In this document: positions 1 through 7,986 of the stretch, piece after piece | Numbering within the stretch: position 1 is the first letter of the stretch | Layout: each line of letters starts with the position of its first letter | Source of the DNA: Terrimesophilobacter sp963702165 | Lineage (GTDB): Bacteria; Actinomycetota; Actinomycetes; Actinomycetales; Microbacteriaceae | DNA: 64,000 bases | NCBI GenBank assembly: GCA_963702165.1 | Contig: OY969722.1 | Location: 1,488,001 to 1,552,000, forward strand | Reading direction: 5' to 3' | Made by a program: the position numbers and the translations under genes | Notes under the pieces: generated by a model | The model's input: only the letters and a program-made list of their open reading frames with translations | What the model was told of the DNA's origin: nothing | The model's database searches: none

Positions 1-1773
1 CTGGTCGCTGGTCGTGTAGCCGTCGACGATCCAGACGATCCTGCCGTCGACGACCGCCGGGTACGGGTCGTTGTCGAGCTCCAGATACGGGGCAACCTTC
101 TGCACGCGTACCTTCGGGTCGCGGTCATAGAGGATCTGCGAGTCCTCGTTCACCGCGGACGACAAGAACACCTGCTCCGACTGGAACTTGATGGCGTAGA
201 CCAGCTTGTTCAGGATGCCGGCGAGCTTCGGTCCGCCGTCACCCTCGAACGTGTTGGTGGCGTTCTGCGTGCCGTTCTCGCCGCCCGACGGGAAGTCGAG
301 CTCGAGCGGTTTCGCGCCCTTGGGCGCACCAACGATGGAGTAGTTGGGCGAATGCTCACCGAAGTAGATACGCGGCTCGAAGGCGCCAAGCTCGCCGACG
401 CTCGGGATGCCTGACTCGAGGAACACCGGCAGTCCGTTGCTCGCGCGCTGGTTGCCGTAGGCGGCGACCACCCCGAAGCCGTGGGTGTAGACGATCGTGT
501 CGTTGTACCAACCGCGAGAGCTCTGGCCGCTCTGATCCAGCTCGCGGAGGGCGATGACCGTGTCCTGGGTCTGCCCGTTGATCGAGTAGCGGTCAACGTC
601 GAGGTGCTCGGAGAACTGGTAGAACTGCCGCACCTGCTCGAACTGGCGGAACGTGTCCGAGATCAGCGCAGGGTCGATGATGCGAATGTTGGCTGTCGTC
701 GCCGCATCCGCGCGCAGGGCGCCCGGCGTGGCATTCGTCGTCGCTGGGTAGTGGATCTCCTCCACCTTGTCGACGCCGTAGGCGGCGCGGGTCGCATCGA
801 TGTTGCGCTGCAGGTACGGGGCCTCGAGCGAACGCGCGCTCGGCTCCACCTGGAAGCGCTGGATGATTGTCGGATAGGCGGTGCCGATCAGGATGCCGCT
901 GACGATCAGCAGCGCCGTGCCGACGATCGGCAGGCGCCAGCGCCCGATGACCGCGGTGACGATGAAGAGCACGGCCACCAGCGCGGCAATGCCGGCGAGG
1001 ATTGCACGACCCGGGATGACCGCGTTGACGTCGGCGTAGGACGCACCGGTCATCAGGTCGGTGGAAGTGCTGGTGACAAGCGTCTGGTACTGGTTAAGCC
1101 AGATGCTGAGCGCCTGCAGCGCGAGGTAGATCGCGCCCATCACTGCGAGCTGGATGCGCGCGGTGCGGGAGATGCGCACCTCGCGACCGTTGAAGCTGAT
1201 CGCGCCGTACAGGTAGCTGGTGGCGAGTGCCGCGATGACGCTGATCAGCACCACGGCCGAGGCGAACGCGAGCACCGCGCTGTAGAACGGCAGCTCGAAC
1301 AGGTAGAACGAAACGTCGAGCCCGAACTGCGGGTCGGTGGTGCCGCTGGGCGTGCGGTTCAACCACAGCAGCGCCAGCTCCCAGCGCGACGACGTGGAAA
1401 CGCCGGCGAAGATACCGAGCACGATCGGGATGCCGTACATCGCCAGCCGGCGCAGCGGCTCGATCACCTGCTGGTAGCGGTCGAGCTGGGAGTTCAGCTT
1501 CGCGTAGATGGGACGCCAGCGGTAGGCGATCTCGATGCTCGCCCAGACGGGCACGGCCATGGCGAGGAAGCCGACCACGAACATGACACCCGCGGAGATC
1601 CACTGCGTGGTCAGCACGTTGAGGAAGCCCAGCTGTTGGAACCACAGCCAGTCGGCGTAGATGCCCGCGAAGATGAAGAACGCGATCACCAGCGCTGCGA
1701 TGATGACGATGGACACCACCAAAGGTGTTCTCGACCGGCGGGCAGACGGGCGCCTGGCTTGCGTTGCTGTCAA
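1..1773 (-). CDS. UPF0182 family integral membrane protein (3' end outside window)
   Basis: Large membrane protein of the UPF0182 (COG1615) family, of unknown molecular function; the M. tuberculosis counterpart is Rv3193c. The visible 591 codons start at a TTG preceded by AGGAG with a 5-nt spacer; the nearby ATG hits a stop after one codon, which supports the TTG. The N-terminal third is a series of hydrophobic segments (the first at about residues 15-40, rich in V, I and A), followed by a soluble region with family-typical stretches such as YGVDKVEEIHYPAT and VWIVDGYTTSD near the window edge. The frame was spot-checked at three places and stays open. It is transcribed away from the PDZ-Lon gene upstream with its own promoter. 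The stop codon lies outside the window. Confidence 0.93.
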   Translation of the reverse strand, partial: MTATQARRPSARRSRTPLVVSIVIIAALVIAFFIFAGIYADWLWFQQLGFLNVLTTQWISAGVMFVVGFLAMAVPVWASIEIAYRWRPIYAKLNSQLDRYQQVIEPLRRLAMYGIPIVLGIFAGVSTSSRWELALLWLNRTPSGTTDPQFGLDVSFYLFELPFYSAVLAFASAVVLISVIAALATSYLYGAISFNGREVRISRTARIQLAVMGAIYLALQALSIWLNQYQTLVTSTSTDLMTGASYADVNAVIPGRAILAGIAALVAVLFIVTAVIGRWRLPIVGTALLIVSGILIGTAYPTIIQRFQVEPSARSLEAPYLQRNIDATRAAYGVDKVEEIHYPATTNATPGALRADAATTANIRIIDPALISDTFRQFEQVRQFYQFSEHLDVDRYSINGQTQDTVIALRELDQSGQSSRGWYNDTIVYTHGFGVVAAYGNQRASNGLPVFLESGIPSVGELGAFEPRIYFGEHSPNYSIVGAPKGAKPLELDFPSGGENGTQNATNTFEGDGGPKLAGILNKLVYAIKFQSEQVFLSSAVNEDSQILYDRDPKVRVQKVAPYLELDNDPYPAVVDGRIVWIVDGYTTSDQ

Positions 1774-1778
1774 TGCAT

Positions 1779-1811
1779 CTCCTGGGTGAAGGGGGTACAG
1801 CTATCGTACCC
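1779..1811 (-). promoter_or_regulatory. Promoter and RBS of the UPF0182 gene
   Basis: Reading the minus strand, a TACGAT -10-like hexamer (1802-1807) lies inside a 6-bp inverted repeat GGGTAC/GTACCC (1793-1798 and 1806-1811) and is followed by AGGAG (1779-1783) 5 nt before the TTG start. The inverted repeat overlapping the -10 could be an operator. No -35 was assigned. Confidence 0.45.
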
Positions 1812-1842
1812 GCCGGGAGCGAGCGCGATTCAGCCTCGTTGG

Positions 1843-2943
1843 CTACGAACAGCTGGGAAGTGCGGCGGTGTCGCCGGATGCGATCGCCTTCACCGCGGCG
1901 ATGGAATCCTTGAGGGTGTCCACAGCGACGACGGTGAGCCCGTCCGGAATGTGCCCGACGACCTCGTCGCAGTTCTCCACCGGCGCGAGGAACCAGTTCG
2001 CCCCTGCGTGCTCGGCACCGTACATCTTCTGGCGGATGCCGCCGATCTGGCCGACGTCGCCGTCCGCGTCGATCGTGCCGGTGCCTGCGATCTCCTTGCC
2101 GCCGTTCAGCTCGCCCGGGGTGAGCTTGTCGATGATCCCGAGGGCGAACATCTGTCCGCCGCTCGGACCGCCGACGTTCTCGAGTTGGATGTCGACATTG
2201 AATGGGAAGTCGTAATCGATGGAGAGGAAGACCCCGATGACCGGTGTCTTCTTGTCGTCCGGGCTCGGCTCGGGTGTGACGGTGACCTCCTTCGTCTCCG
2301 AGTCGCGCACGATGGTCAACTCCAGCGGGTTGCCGCTGCCGACATCGGCGATGACGTCGCGGAGCGCGTCGACATCCGTTACGGGTTTGCCCTCGACCAT
2401 GGTGATCTGGTCGCCGTTCTTCAGGATGCCGTCGGACGGCGAATTGTCGGAGAGTCCGGCCACCACAACGCGCGACGGCAAATCGTGCCCCAGGTAGGTG
2501 AGTGCGGCGGCGACCGCGTTCTTCTGCGAGTTCTCCATCTGGATGCGGCCGCTCTCGTTGGAGTCCTCCACCGAGAATCCGGGCGGGTAGACCTCATTGA
2601 CCGGCTTAACCGCGCGGCTGGGGTCGAACCAGGAGGTGACCACCTCGAACCAGTTGGGCAGCGCATCCGGGCTCCCCTGGGTACGCACCGTCAACAGACT
2701 CAGCGAGCCGTCGGTCGGATACGTCGTCTGATCCGGAATCTCGATCATGGGCACTTCGTCGCCGCCGATGCTGACGTCGCCGAGCGTGTCGTAGACCGGC
2801 CCCGGCTGCTCGATCACATATGGGGCCGGCACCAGGCCGAGCAGGAACGTGCCGAAAACCGCGGCTCCGATCAGCCACGCGCCGATCCGACCGCTTCGTC
2901 GGCCGCGCCCGGGGATGTAACCGTCGTCGGCGAAGAGGGCCAC
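1843..2943 (-). CDS. PDZ domain / Lon-type (S16) serine protease, membrane-anchored
   Basis: A predicted 366-residue membrane-anchored protease of the YlbL/Rv3194c type. The sequence shows one N-terminal membrane segment (about residues 20-42), a PDZ domain (about 155-225, with the peptide-groove region VVVAGLSDNSPSDG) and a C-terminal Lon proteolytic domain. The expected Ser-Lys dyad is visible: Ser261 in GGPSGGQMF and Lys306 in GIRQKMYGA. I chose the GTG at 2943 because AAAGGAA stands 3-9 nt upstream; an in-frame extension of 13 residues is possible but is basic and unconserved in appearance. It is divergent from the DUF2342 gene and 70 bp upstream of the UPF0182 gene on the same strand, as in mycobacteria. 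The natural substrate is unknown. Confidence 0.92.
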   Translation of the reverse strand: MALFADDGYIPGRGRRSGRIGAWLIGAAVFGTFLLGLVPAPYVIEQPGPVYDTLGDVSIGGDEVPMIEIPDQTTYPTDGSLSLLTVRTQGSPDALPNWFEVVTSWFDPSRAVKPVNEVYPPGFSVEDSNESGRIQMENSQKNAVAAALTYLGHDLPSRVVVAGLSDNSPSDGILKNGDQITMVEGKPVTDVDALRDVIADVGSGNPLELTIVRDSETKEVTVTPEPSPDDKKTPVIGVFLSIDYDFPFNVDIQLENVGGPSGGQMFALGIIDKLTPGELNGGKEIAGTGTIDADGDVGQIGGIRQKMYGAEHAGANWFLAPVENCDEVVGHIPDGLTVVAVDTLKDSIAAVKAIASGDTAALPSCS

Positions 2944-3032
2944 AGGTTTCCTTTCACGCGGATGTTCGCCACGGGCGCACAACTGGACGTCAAGCCTAGG
3001 TCAAATCTCAGACGCGTCCGCGGACCGGGGAC

Positions 3033-3038
3033 TAGCGT
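3033..3038 (+). promoter_or_regulatory. -10 box (TAGCGT), leaderless type
   Basis: TAGCGT with a 7-nt spacer to the ATG of the DUF2342 gene, fitting an mRNA that starts at the start codon; no Shine-Dalgarno sequence is present. Confidence 0.55.
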
Positions 3039-3045
3039 AGTTTTC

Positions 3046-4389
3046 ATGCCTGAGATACCGGATCAGAATCCGGAAGATGAGTTCCGTGACCTCCTCCGCC
3101 AGTTCCTGAGCGGGGGTTCGGAGATCGACCCGCGCGAGTTGGCGCGCGCCGCCGGATTGGGCGACGACCCCGCGGTGGTGCAGCAGCTGCTGAGCCAATT
3201 CCAGAGTGCGCTCGATTTGAGTGCCGACGGCATCAACTGGTCGCTGTCGCTCGAGCAGGGCAAGGCCGTCGCCGAACGCGGCCGCCAGCCATCGCTGCCG
3301 GATGAGCGGGACCGCCTGCTGCAGGCCTTCCACATCGCGGCACTCTGGCTCGACGAGGCGACCTCGATCTCAGAGCTCTCCGTCACTCCGAAGCTGCTCA
3401 GCCGCACCGAATGGGTCGTGGCGACCATGCCGGTATGGACCCAGCTCGCCGAACCGGTCGCGAACAGCATCGCGGATGCGCTCACGGAAGTGCTCGAGGA
3501 GCAGGCGCCAGAGGACATGGGCGAGATGATCGCCGGCGCCAGCAAGATGTTCCGCAACGTCGGCGGCACCCTGTTCGCGATGCAGCTCGGCCAGGTCGTC
3601 GGGCAGCTGTCGACCGAGGCGGTGTCCGGTGGCGACATCGGCATCCCGCTGCTCGGCGGAACCGACGCCTCGGAGCAAGCGGCGATCCTCCCGCAGAACG
3701 TGAAGGCGTTCGGCGAGGGCCTCGATGTCGAGCCGGAGGAAGTGGCCATCTACCTTGCGGTGCGCGAGCTCGCCCACGCGAGGCTGTTCCGGCACGCACG
3801 CTGGCTGCGCCTTCAGGTGCTGACGTCGATCACCGAGATCGTGCGTGGCAACCGGATCAACCAGGACACGATGGAGCGCATCGCCGAGAACTTCGACCCG
3901 ACCAGCCCGGAGGCGCTTCAGGATGCGGTGCGCAGCGGTGAACTGCTGGAGCCGCGCAGCGAGTCGCAGCTGTCAGCGGCGGCACGGCTGGAGACCACGC
4001 TCGCCCTCGTCGAGGGCTGGGTCGACGTCGTCACCGCGACCGCGACCAGCCGCCTGCCGAAGTCCGGCGCAATCGCGGAGATGGTGCGCCGTCGGCGCGC
4101 ATCCGGTGGCCCGGCCGAGTCAGCGTTCTCGACCCTCATCGGGCTGGAACTGCGGCCGCGGCGGCTGCGCGAAGCGGCCGCGATGTGGCAGCAGCTCACC
4201 GACGCGGTCGGCGAGGAGAAGCGCGACGACCTGTGGTCGCATCCGGATATGTTCCCCACCGCGGAGGACATCGACGACCCTGCCGCGCTGATCGCTCGGA
4301 TCACGGGACCGGCGCCGGAGCCCGACGACGTCGACCAGGCGATCGCCGACCTGCTCGGCGACGACAACCCGGACCGCCCCAAGGAGTAA
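3046..4389 (+). CDS. DUF2342 / zinc-dependent metalloprotease-like protein
   Basis: A 447-residue protein of the DUF2342 family, annotated in other genomes as a zinc-dependent metalloprotease or putative hydrolase (Rv3195 in M. tuberculosis). The start ATG is leaderless-type and begins MPEIPDQNPEDEFRDLL. The protein is helix-rich with no signal peptide or membrane segment. The region aligned with the proposed zinc motif reads RELAHARLF (Glu241, His244), which is not a canonical HEXXH, so peptidase activity should not be assumed. The C-terminus is acidic. It is codirectional with the ThiF-like gene and divergent from the PDZ-Lon gene, the same arrangement as in mycobacteria. Confidence 0.9.
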   Translation: MPEIPDQNPEDEFRDLLRQFLSGGSEIDPRELARAAGLGDDPAVVQQLLSQFQSALDLSADGINWSLSLEQGKAVAERGRQPSLPDERDRLLQAFHIAALWLDEATSISELSVTPKLLSRTEWVVATMPVWTQLAEPVANSIADALTEVLEEQAPEDMGEMIAGASKMFRNVGGTLFAMQLGQVVGQLSTEAVSGGDIGIPLLGGTDASEQAAILPQNVKAFGEGLDVEPEEVAIYLAVRELAHARLFRHARWLRLQVLTSITEIVRGNRINQDTMERIAENFDPTSPEALQDAVRSGELLEPRSESQLSAAARLETTLALVEGWVDVVTATATSRLPKSGAIAEMVRRRRASGGPAESAFSTLIGLELRPRRLREAAAMWQQLTDAVGEEKRDDLWSHPDMFPTAEDIDDPAALIARITGPAPEPDDVDQAIADLLGDDNPDRPKE

Positions 4390-4394
4390 TGCCC

Positions 4395-4452
4395 CGAGTC
4401 GGGAGTAGATGCCCAAATAGGTCCAGCCATACGGGCAAGAACTCCCGACTCG
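4395..4452. repeat. Long hairpin between DUF2342 and ThiF-like genes
   Basis: A perfect 12-bp inverted repeat, CGAGTCGGGAGT at 4395-4406 and its complement at 4441-4452, is extended by an inner TGCCC/GGGCA pair. The arms are about 20 nt overall, similar in size to the other intergenic palindromes here. It follows the DUF2342 stop by 5 nt and may act as a terminator; no T-run follows. Confidence 0.6.
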
Positions 4453-4507
4453 ATGCACGTGTGGATGGATCCGGATGCGCCGGGCAGCGCGCGGGGATCA
4501 TTGCCGC

Positions 4508-5395
4508 ATGACATTACGACTGGATCCCCGCTACCCCCTCGTCTGGCGCAGCCCCAACAGCGCCCAACTCGGCATCGACCGGCCCGTGGTCACCTTCGAG
4601 CATCTCCCGCTCGCCGAGGAACGCATGCTCTACTCGCTCACGCTCGGCGCAACCCGCGGCGGCATCAGCGTCGTCGCCGCTGAAGCCGGGTACACCGAGC
4701 TGCGGATCGAGCGGTTCCTCAGCGCCGTCCAACCGGCGCTGCTGCCCGCGCCGAAACCGTCAGTCACGCGGTCGATCACGGTGCTCGGAACCGGGCCTGC
4801 CGCGGATGCCATCGCGACGCTGATAGCCGGGTCCGGGCACCGGCCTCGGCTCGCCGGCACCGACCTGGGCCTCGCCGCCCGCAGCGCCGACGCCGCCATC
4901 GCGCTCGGCCACTTCGTGCTCGAGCCGGAGCTCCACGGGCTCTGGCTTCGGCGGGACATCCCGCACCTGCCGGTCGTCTTCGGCGACACAAGCGTGCGCG
5001 TCGGTCCGCTGGTCGAACCCGGCACCGGTCCCTGCCTGCACTGCCTCGAACGCCACCGCACGGATGCCGACCCCGCCTGGCCGGCGATCGCCTCCCAGCT
5101 GCTCGGCCAACGCGGACTCGCCGAGACGCCGATCCTCGCCGCCGAAGCCGCGAGCGCCGCCGCCCGGATGCTGCTGAACCGTTTCGCCGCTGGCCGACCC
5201 GGCACCGCAACCTCGGTGACCATCGACGCCGACACCGGCGAGCGCCACTACCGGGCCTGGTCCAGGCATCCGGACTGCGGATGCGCCGGTATCGATCGGA
5301 TCAGCGCAACTCGGCGAGGAACCGGGACGGCTGCCGTTCGCGGCGCCCTTCCCCGCGCGCCGAAGAGAGGTGCAGCCGCCTCCGTGCCCGCGTGA
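4508..5395 (+). CDS. ThiF/E1-like, TOMM leader-binding-like protein
   Basis: A 295-residue protein resembling the cyclodehydratase/ThiF-like family found beside DUF2342 in actinobacteria (Rv3196 position). An N-terminal segment (about 1-80) looks like a winged-helix domain; a Rossmann-like start, ITVLGTGPAADAIA, follows at about residue 90, and then the E1-like core with GPCLHCLERH and the terminal HPDCGCAG. The paired CxxC-type cysteines (CLHC and CGC) match the structural zinc site of the family. No RiPP precursor or YcaO partner is visible, so a role in peptide modification is not supported by context. The last 31 residues are read antisense to the 3' end of uvrD2, a 95-bp convergent overlap; the normal family C-terminus seems to end near the CGC motif. 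Confidence 0.75.
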   Translation: MTLRLDPRYPLVWRSPNSAQLGIDRPVVTFEHLPLAEERMLYSLTLGATRGGISVVAAEAGYTELRIERFLSAVQPALLPAPKPSVTRSITVLGTGPAADAIATLIAGSGHRPRLAGTDLGLAARSADAAIALGHFVLEPELHGLWLRRDIPHLPVVFGDTSVRVGPLVEPGTGPCLHCLERHRTDADPAWPAIASQLLGQRGLAETPILAAEAASAAARMLLNRFAAGRPGTATSVTIDADTGERHYRAWSRHPDCGCAGIDRISATRRGTGTAAVRGALPRAPKRGAAASVPA

Positions 5396-6963
5396 TGCCG
5401 ACGTAGAGCAGCCGGCGCTCCTCGTCGATCGCCTCCTCGGTGGACGCGTAGCTGATCGGCACGAGCCCCTCCGTGAGCCCGGCGATATAGACGGTGTCCC
5501 ACTCGAGGCCCTTGGCCGAGTGCAGCGTCGCGAGGGTCACCGCCTCCCGGGTCGGCTCGTGCTGCCCGGCTGCCCGCTCGAACAGCTCGTCCGCGAACGC
5601 GCGCAGGCTGGTGCCCTTCGGCTTGCCATCGGCGAGGGTCATGAGCGCGTTCAGTGCCTCCCAGCGGTCGCGCACCGCGCGCGCCTCCGGCGGCACCTGC
5701 GTCCAGCCGAGCGAGCGCAGCACATCGCTGACCGTCTTGAACAGCGGCTCTGGGCTGCCCGCCACGGCGGAGGCGCGCAGCATCATGAGCGCCTGCTTGA
5801 TCTCGGGCAGGTCGAAGAAGCGCGCGCCGCCGCGCAGGTGGTAGCTGATGCCGGCGTCGTCGAGGGCCGTTCCGATCATGGACGCCTGCACGTTGATGCG
5901 GTACAGCACCGCGATGTCCTGCGCCCGCTCCCCCGCGTCCAACTGCTGCCGGATGCTCGCCGCGATCGCCCGCGCTTCCGCGGCATCCGACTGGAACGAC
6001 TCGACGGTCGGCTCGACCGCGCCGGCCGGGTCGGCGACGCTGTGCAGTTCAAGCGAGCCGGGCCGGCCATGCATCAGCCGGTTGGCGGTGGCGACGATCG
6101 CGGTGCTCGACCGGTAGTTGCGCTCGAGACGCACCACGGTGGCATCCGGATGCTTGCGCTGGAAGCCGAGCAGGAACGACGGGCTCGCGCCCGCGAACGA
6201 ATAGATGGTCTGGCTCGCATCGCCGACGACGCACAGGTCGCGGCGGTCACCGAGCCAGAGGTCGAGCAGCTTCTGCTGCAGCGGGGAGACGTCCTGGTAC
6301 TCGTCGACCACGAAGAACCGGTACTGCTCGCGCACCTGCTGCGCCACACGCGGCTCAGAATCGATCATGCCCGGCGCAGGCCAGCAGTACGTCCTCGAAG
6401 TCGAGCTGACGGCGGTCGTCCTTGATTCGCTCGTACGTGCGTTGGAGCTCCACCGCGCCGTCCGGGCCGACGGATGGCGGCAGCGCCCTGCTGCGCGCGG
6501 CCTCCGCGTACTGGTCGAGGGTCAGACCGCTGACCTTGCGCCACTCGATCTCGGCGGCGAGGTCGCGCAGGGCCGCGGTGTCGACCTTCAGCTTCAGCGT
6601 TTCAGCCGCCTGACCGAGCAAGCGAGCCTTGCCTTCCAGGATGCGCGGCATGCTGCCGCCCACGACATCCGGCCAGAAGAAGTTGAGCTGGGCCAGTGCC
6701 GCCGAGTGGAAGGTGCGCGTCGACACTTCGCCCGCCCCCAGGTGCCGGAGCCTGCCACGCAACTCGGCCGCGGCGCGGCTGGTGAAGGTCAGCGCCATCA
6801 CCCGCTTGGGCGAGTACACGCCGGTCGCGACACCGTGCGCGATGCGGTGGGTGATCGCGCGGGTCTTACCGGTGCCTGCACCGGCCAGCAGCACAACCGG
6901 CCCGAGCAGGGCCTCAGCCGCGGCGCGCTGATCGTCGTCGAGACCGGTGAGCGCGGCGCTCAC
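5301..6963 (-). pseudogene. uvrD2: UvrD2-type superfamily 1 DNA helicase, frameshifted by +1
   Basis: ATP-dependent 3'-5' DNA helicase of the UvrD/UvrD2 type. The 5' frame (GTG at 6963) has the P-loop AGAGTGKT at residues 27-34 and TFTSRAAAEL, and stops at 6355. The 3' frame resumes at MIDSEPRVA (6368) with Walker B VVDEYQD, GDASQTIYSF, LERNYRSS and the terminal VGITRARRRL. One extra G in a GGG run (6370-6372) separates the two; removing it joins LACAG to MIDSE as in intact homologues. The joined product is about 553 residues, shorter than mycobacterial UvrD2 (about 700) because no HRDC domain is present. The start GTGA overlaps the nudC stop by 4 bp, implying translational coupling. A sequencing error is the likeliest cause of the break. 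Confidence 0.88.
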
Positions 6964-7901
6964 CGGTCGTCCCCGAGCGGCTCGCCGAGCCAGTGCTCGA
7001 TGATCGCGCGGGCGATCGAGGTGCGGCCGGGCAGGATGATGTCGCGGGCGTCCCGCAGCTGGTCCCGCGTGAACCAGCGCAGGTCGAGGATCTCGATGCC
7101 GTCCGCGGTTGTCTCCCAGTGCTGCTGCGGGTCGGCGAGCGCCTGGAAGCCGATCATGAGCGACTGCGGGAACGGCCACGGCTGGGATCCCAGGTACACC
7201 GGGTCGATGACGCGCACCCCCGACTCCTCGAACACCTCGCGAGCGACCGCCGCCTCGAGCGACTCCCCCGGTTCGACGTACCCGGCGAGCAGCGAGTAGC
7301 GGTTCACCTCCCAGAGCGCGTTCGAGCCGAGCAGCAGGCGGTCGTCGGCATCCGTGACCGCGACGATCACCGCCGGGTCGGTGCGCGGGAAGATCTCGAT
7401 TGTGTCGTCGACGCTGCGCAGCACCCAGCCGGCCTGCTCCGGGGTGAGCGGCTGTCCGGTCAGCGGCGAGTAGCGGTGGCTGTCGTGCCAGTGCGCCATC
7501 GCGACAGCCTCGACCAGCAGCCCGGCGTCGCGGTGGTCGAGCTCCGCGCCGACCGCGCGCAAGCTGCCCCAACGCTCGTCCGGGGCGAAGTCGGCGGCTA
7601 TGTCGTCGGCCAGGACCGCCGCCACGAGCGGGGTCCCGGATGGGTCGCCATCCCTCTCGGCGATCGACCGGCCCAGGTAGACCAGCACCGCGGCATCCGG
7701 GATCTCGACGGGAGGCACGAGTTGCAGCCTCGGCCCGTCCTCGGCGATCAGGCCGCGTGCGCGCGAAATGGGGAGCACCCGGGTGCGCTCATCCGCCATG
7801 AGCTGGTCGAGCAGCTCCGGGTTGCTCCGGGACGGGTTGTCACGATCGATGTCGCCGCGCGCGAGCGGGAGGTTCGTCAGACGGGGCGTCGGCGGGAGCA
7901 A
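6960..7901 (-). CDS. nudC: NAD(+) diphosphatase NudC (Nudix), zinc ribbon lost
   Basis: Hydrolyses NAD(H) to NMN and AMP; in some bacteria it also removes NAD caps from RNA. The 313-residue protein has a clear Nudix box at residues 207-229 (GYVEPGES through REVFEESG) and the NudC-specific signature SQPWPFPQS at 239-247. In the place of the four zinc-binding cysteines (about 143-156) it reads HRYSPLTGQPL with no cysteine, so the zinc ribbon is gone. The TTG start at 7901 is the only in-frame start before the upstream frame closes. It is the first gene of a two-gene operon with uvrD2. Confidence 0.93.
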   Translation of the reverse strand: MLPPTPRLTNLPLARGDIDRDNPSRSNPELLDQLMADERTRVLPISRARGLIAEDGPRLQLVPPVEIPDAAVLVYLGRSIAERDGDPSGTPLVAAVLADDIAADFAPDERWGSLRAVGAELDHRDAGLLVEAVAMAHWHDSHRYSPLTGQPLTPEQAGWVLRSVDDTIEIFPRTDPAVIVAVTDADDRLLLGSNALWEVNRYSLLAGYVEPGESLEAAVAREVFEESGVRVIDPVYLGSQPWPFPQSLMIGFQALADPQQHWETTADGIEILDLRWFTRDQLRDARDIILPGRTSIARAIIEHWLGEPLGDDR

Positions 7902-7972
7902 TTCGGTGTGTGACCCATCGTGTGAAAGCTGGTAACTGCGTGGCGTTGGGCCGCGGCCAGCGGGCTACGACC

Positions 7973-7978
7973 TACCCT
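7973..7978 (+). promoter_or_regulatory. -10 box (TACCCT), leaderless type
   Basis: TACCCT lies 8 nt before the ATG of the phosphotransferase-like gene, with no ribosome binding site between. Confidence 0.5.
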
Positions 7979-7986
7979 CTTTGAGT

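Noticed and set aside
481..3045. Long open frame on the plus strand opposite UPF0182 and the PDZ protease, continuous with the DUF2342 frame
   Set aside because: Antisense to two well-recognised genes, with shadow composition (runs of D, R and H). Only the part from the ATG at 3046 has family similarity and a promoter.
4508..5395. A RiPP (TOMM) biosynthetic cluster
   Set aside because: Only the ThiF/leader-binding-like gene is present; no precursor, YcaO or dehydrogenase gene in the neighbourhood.
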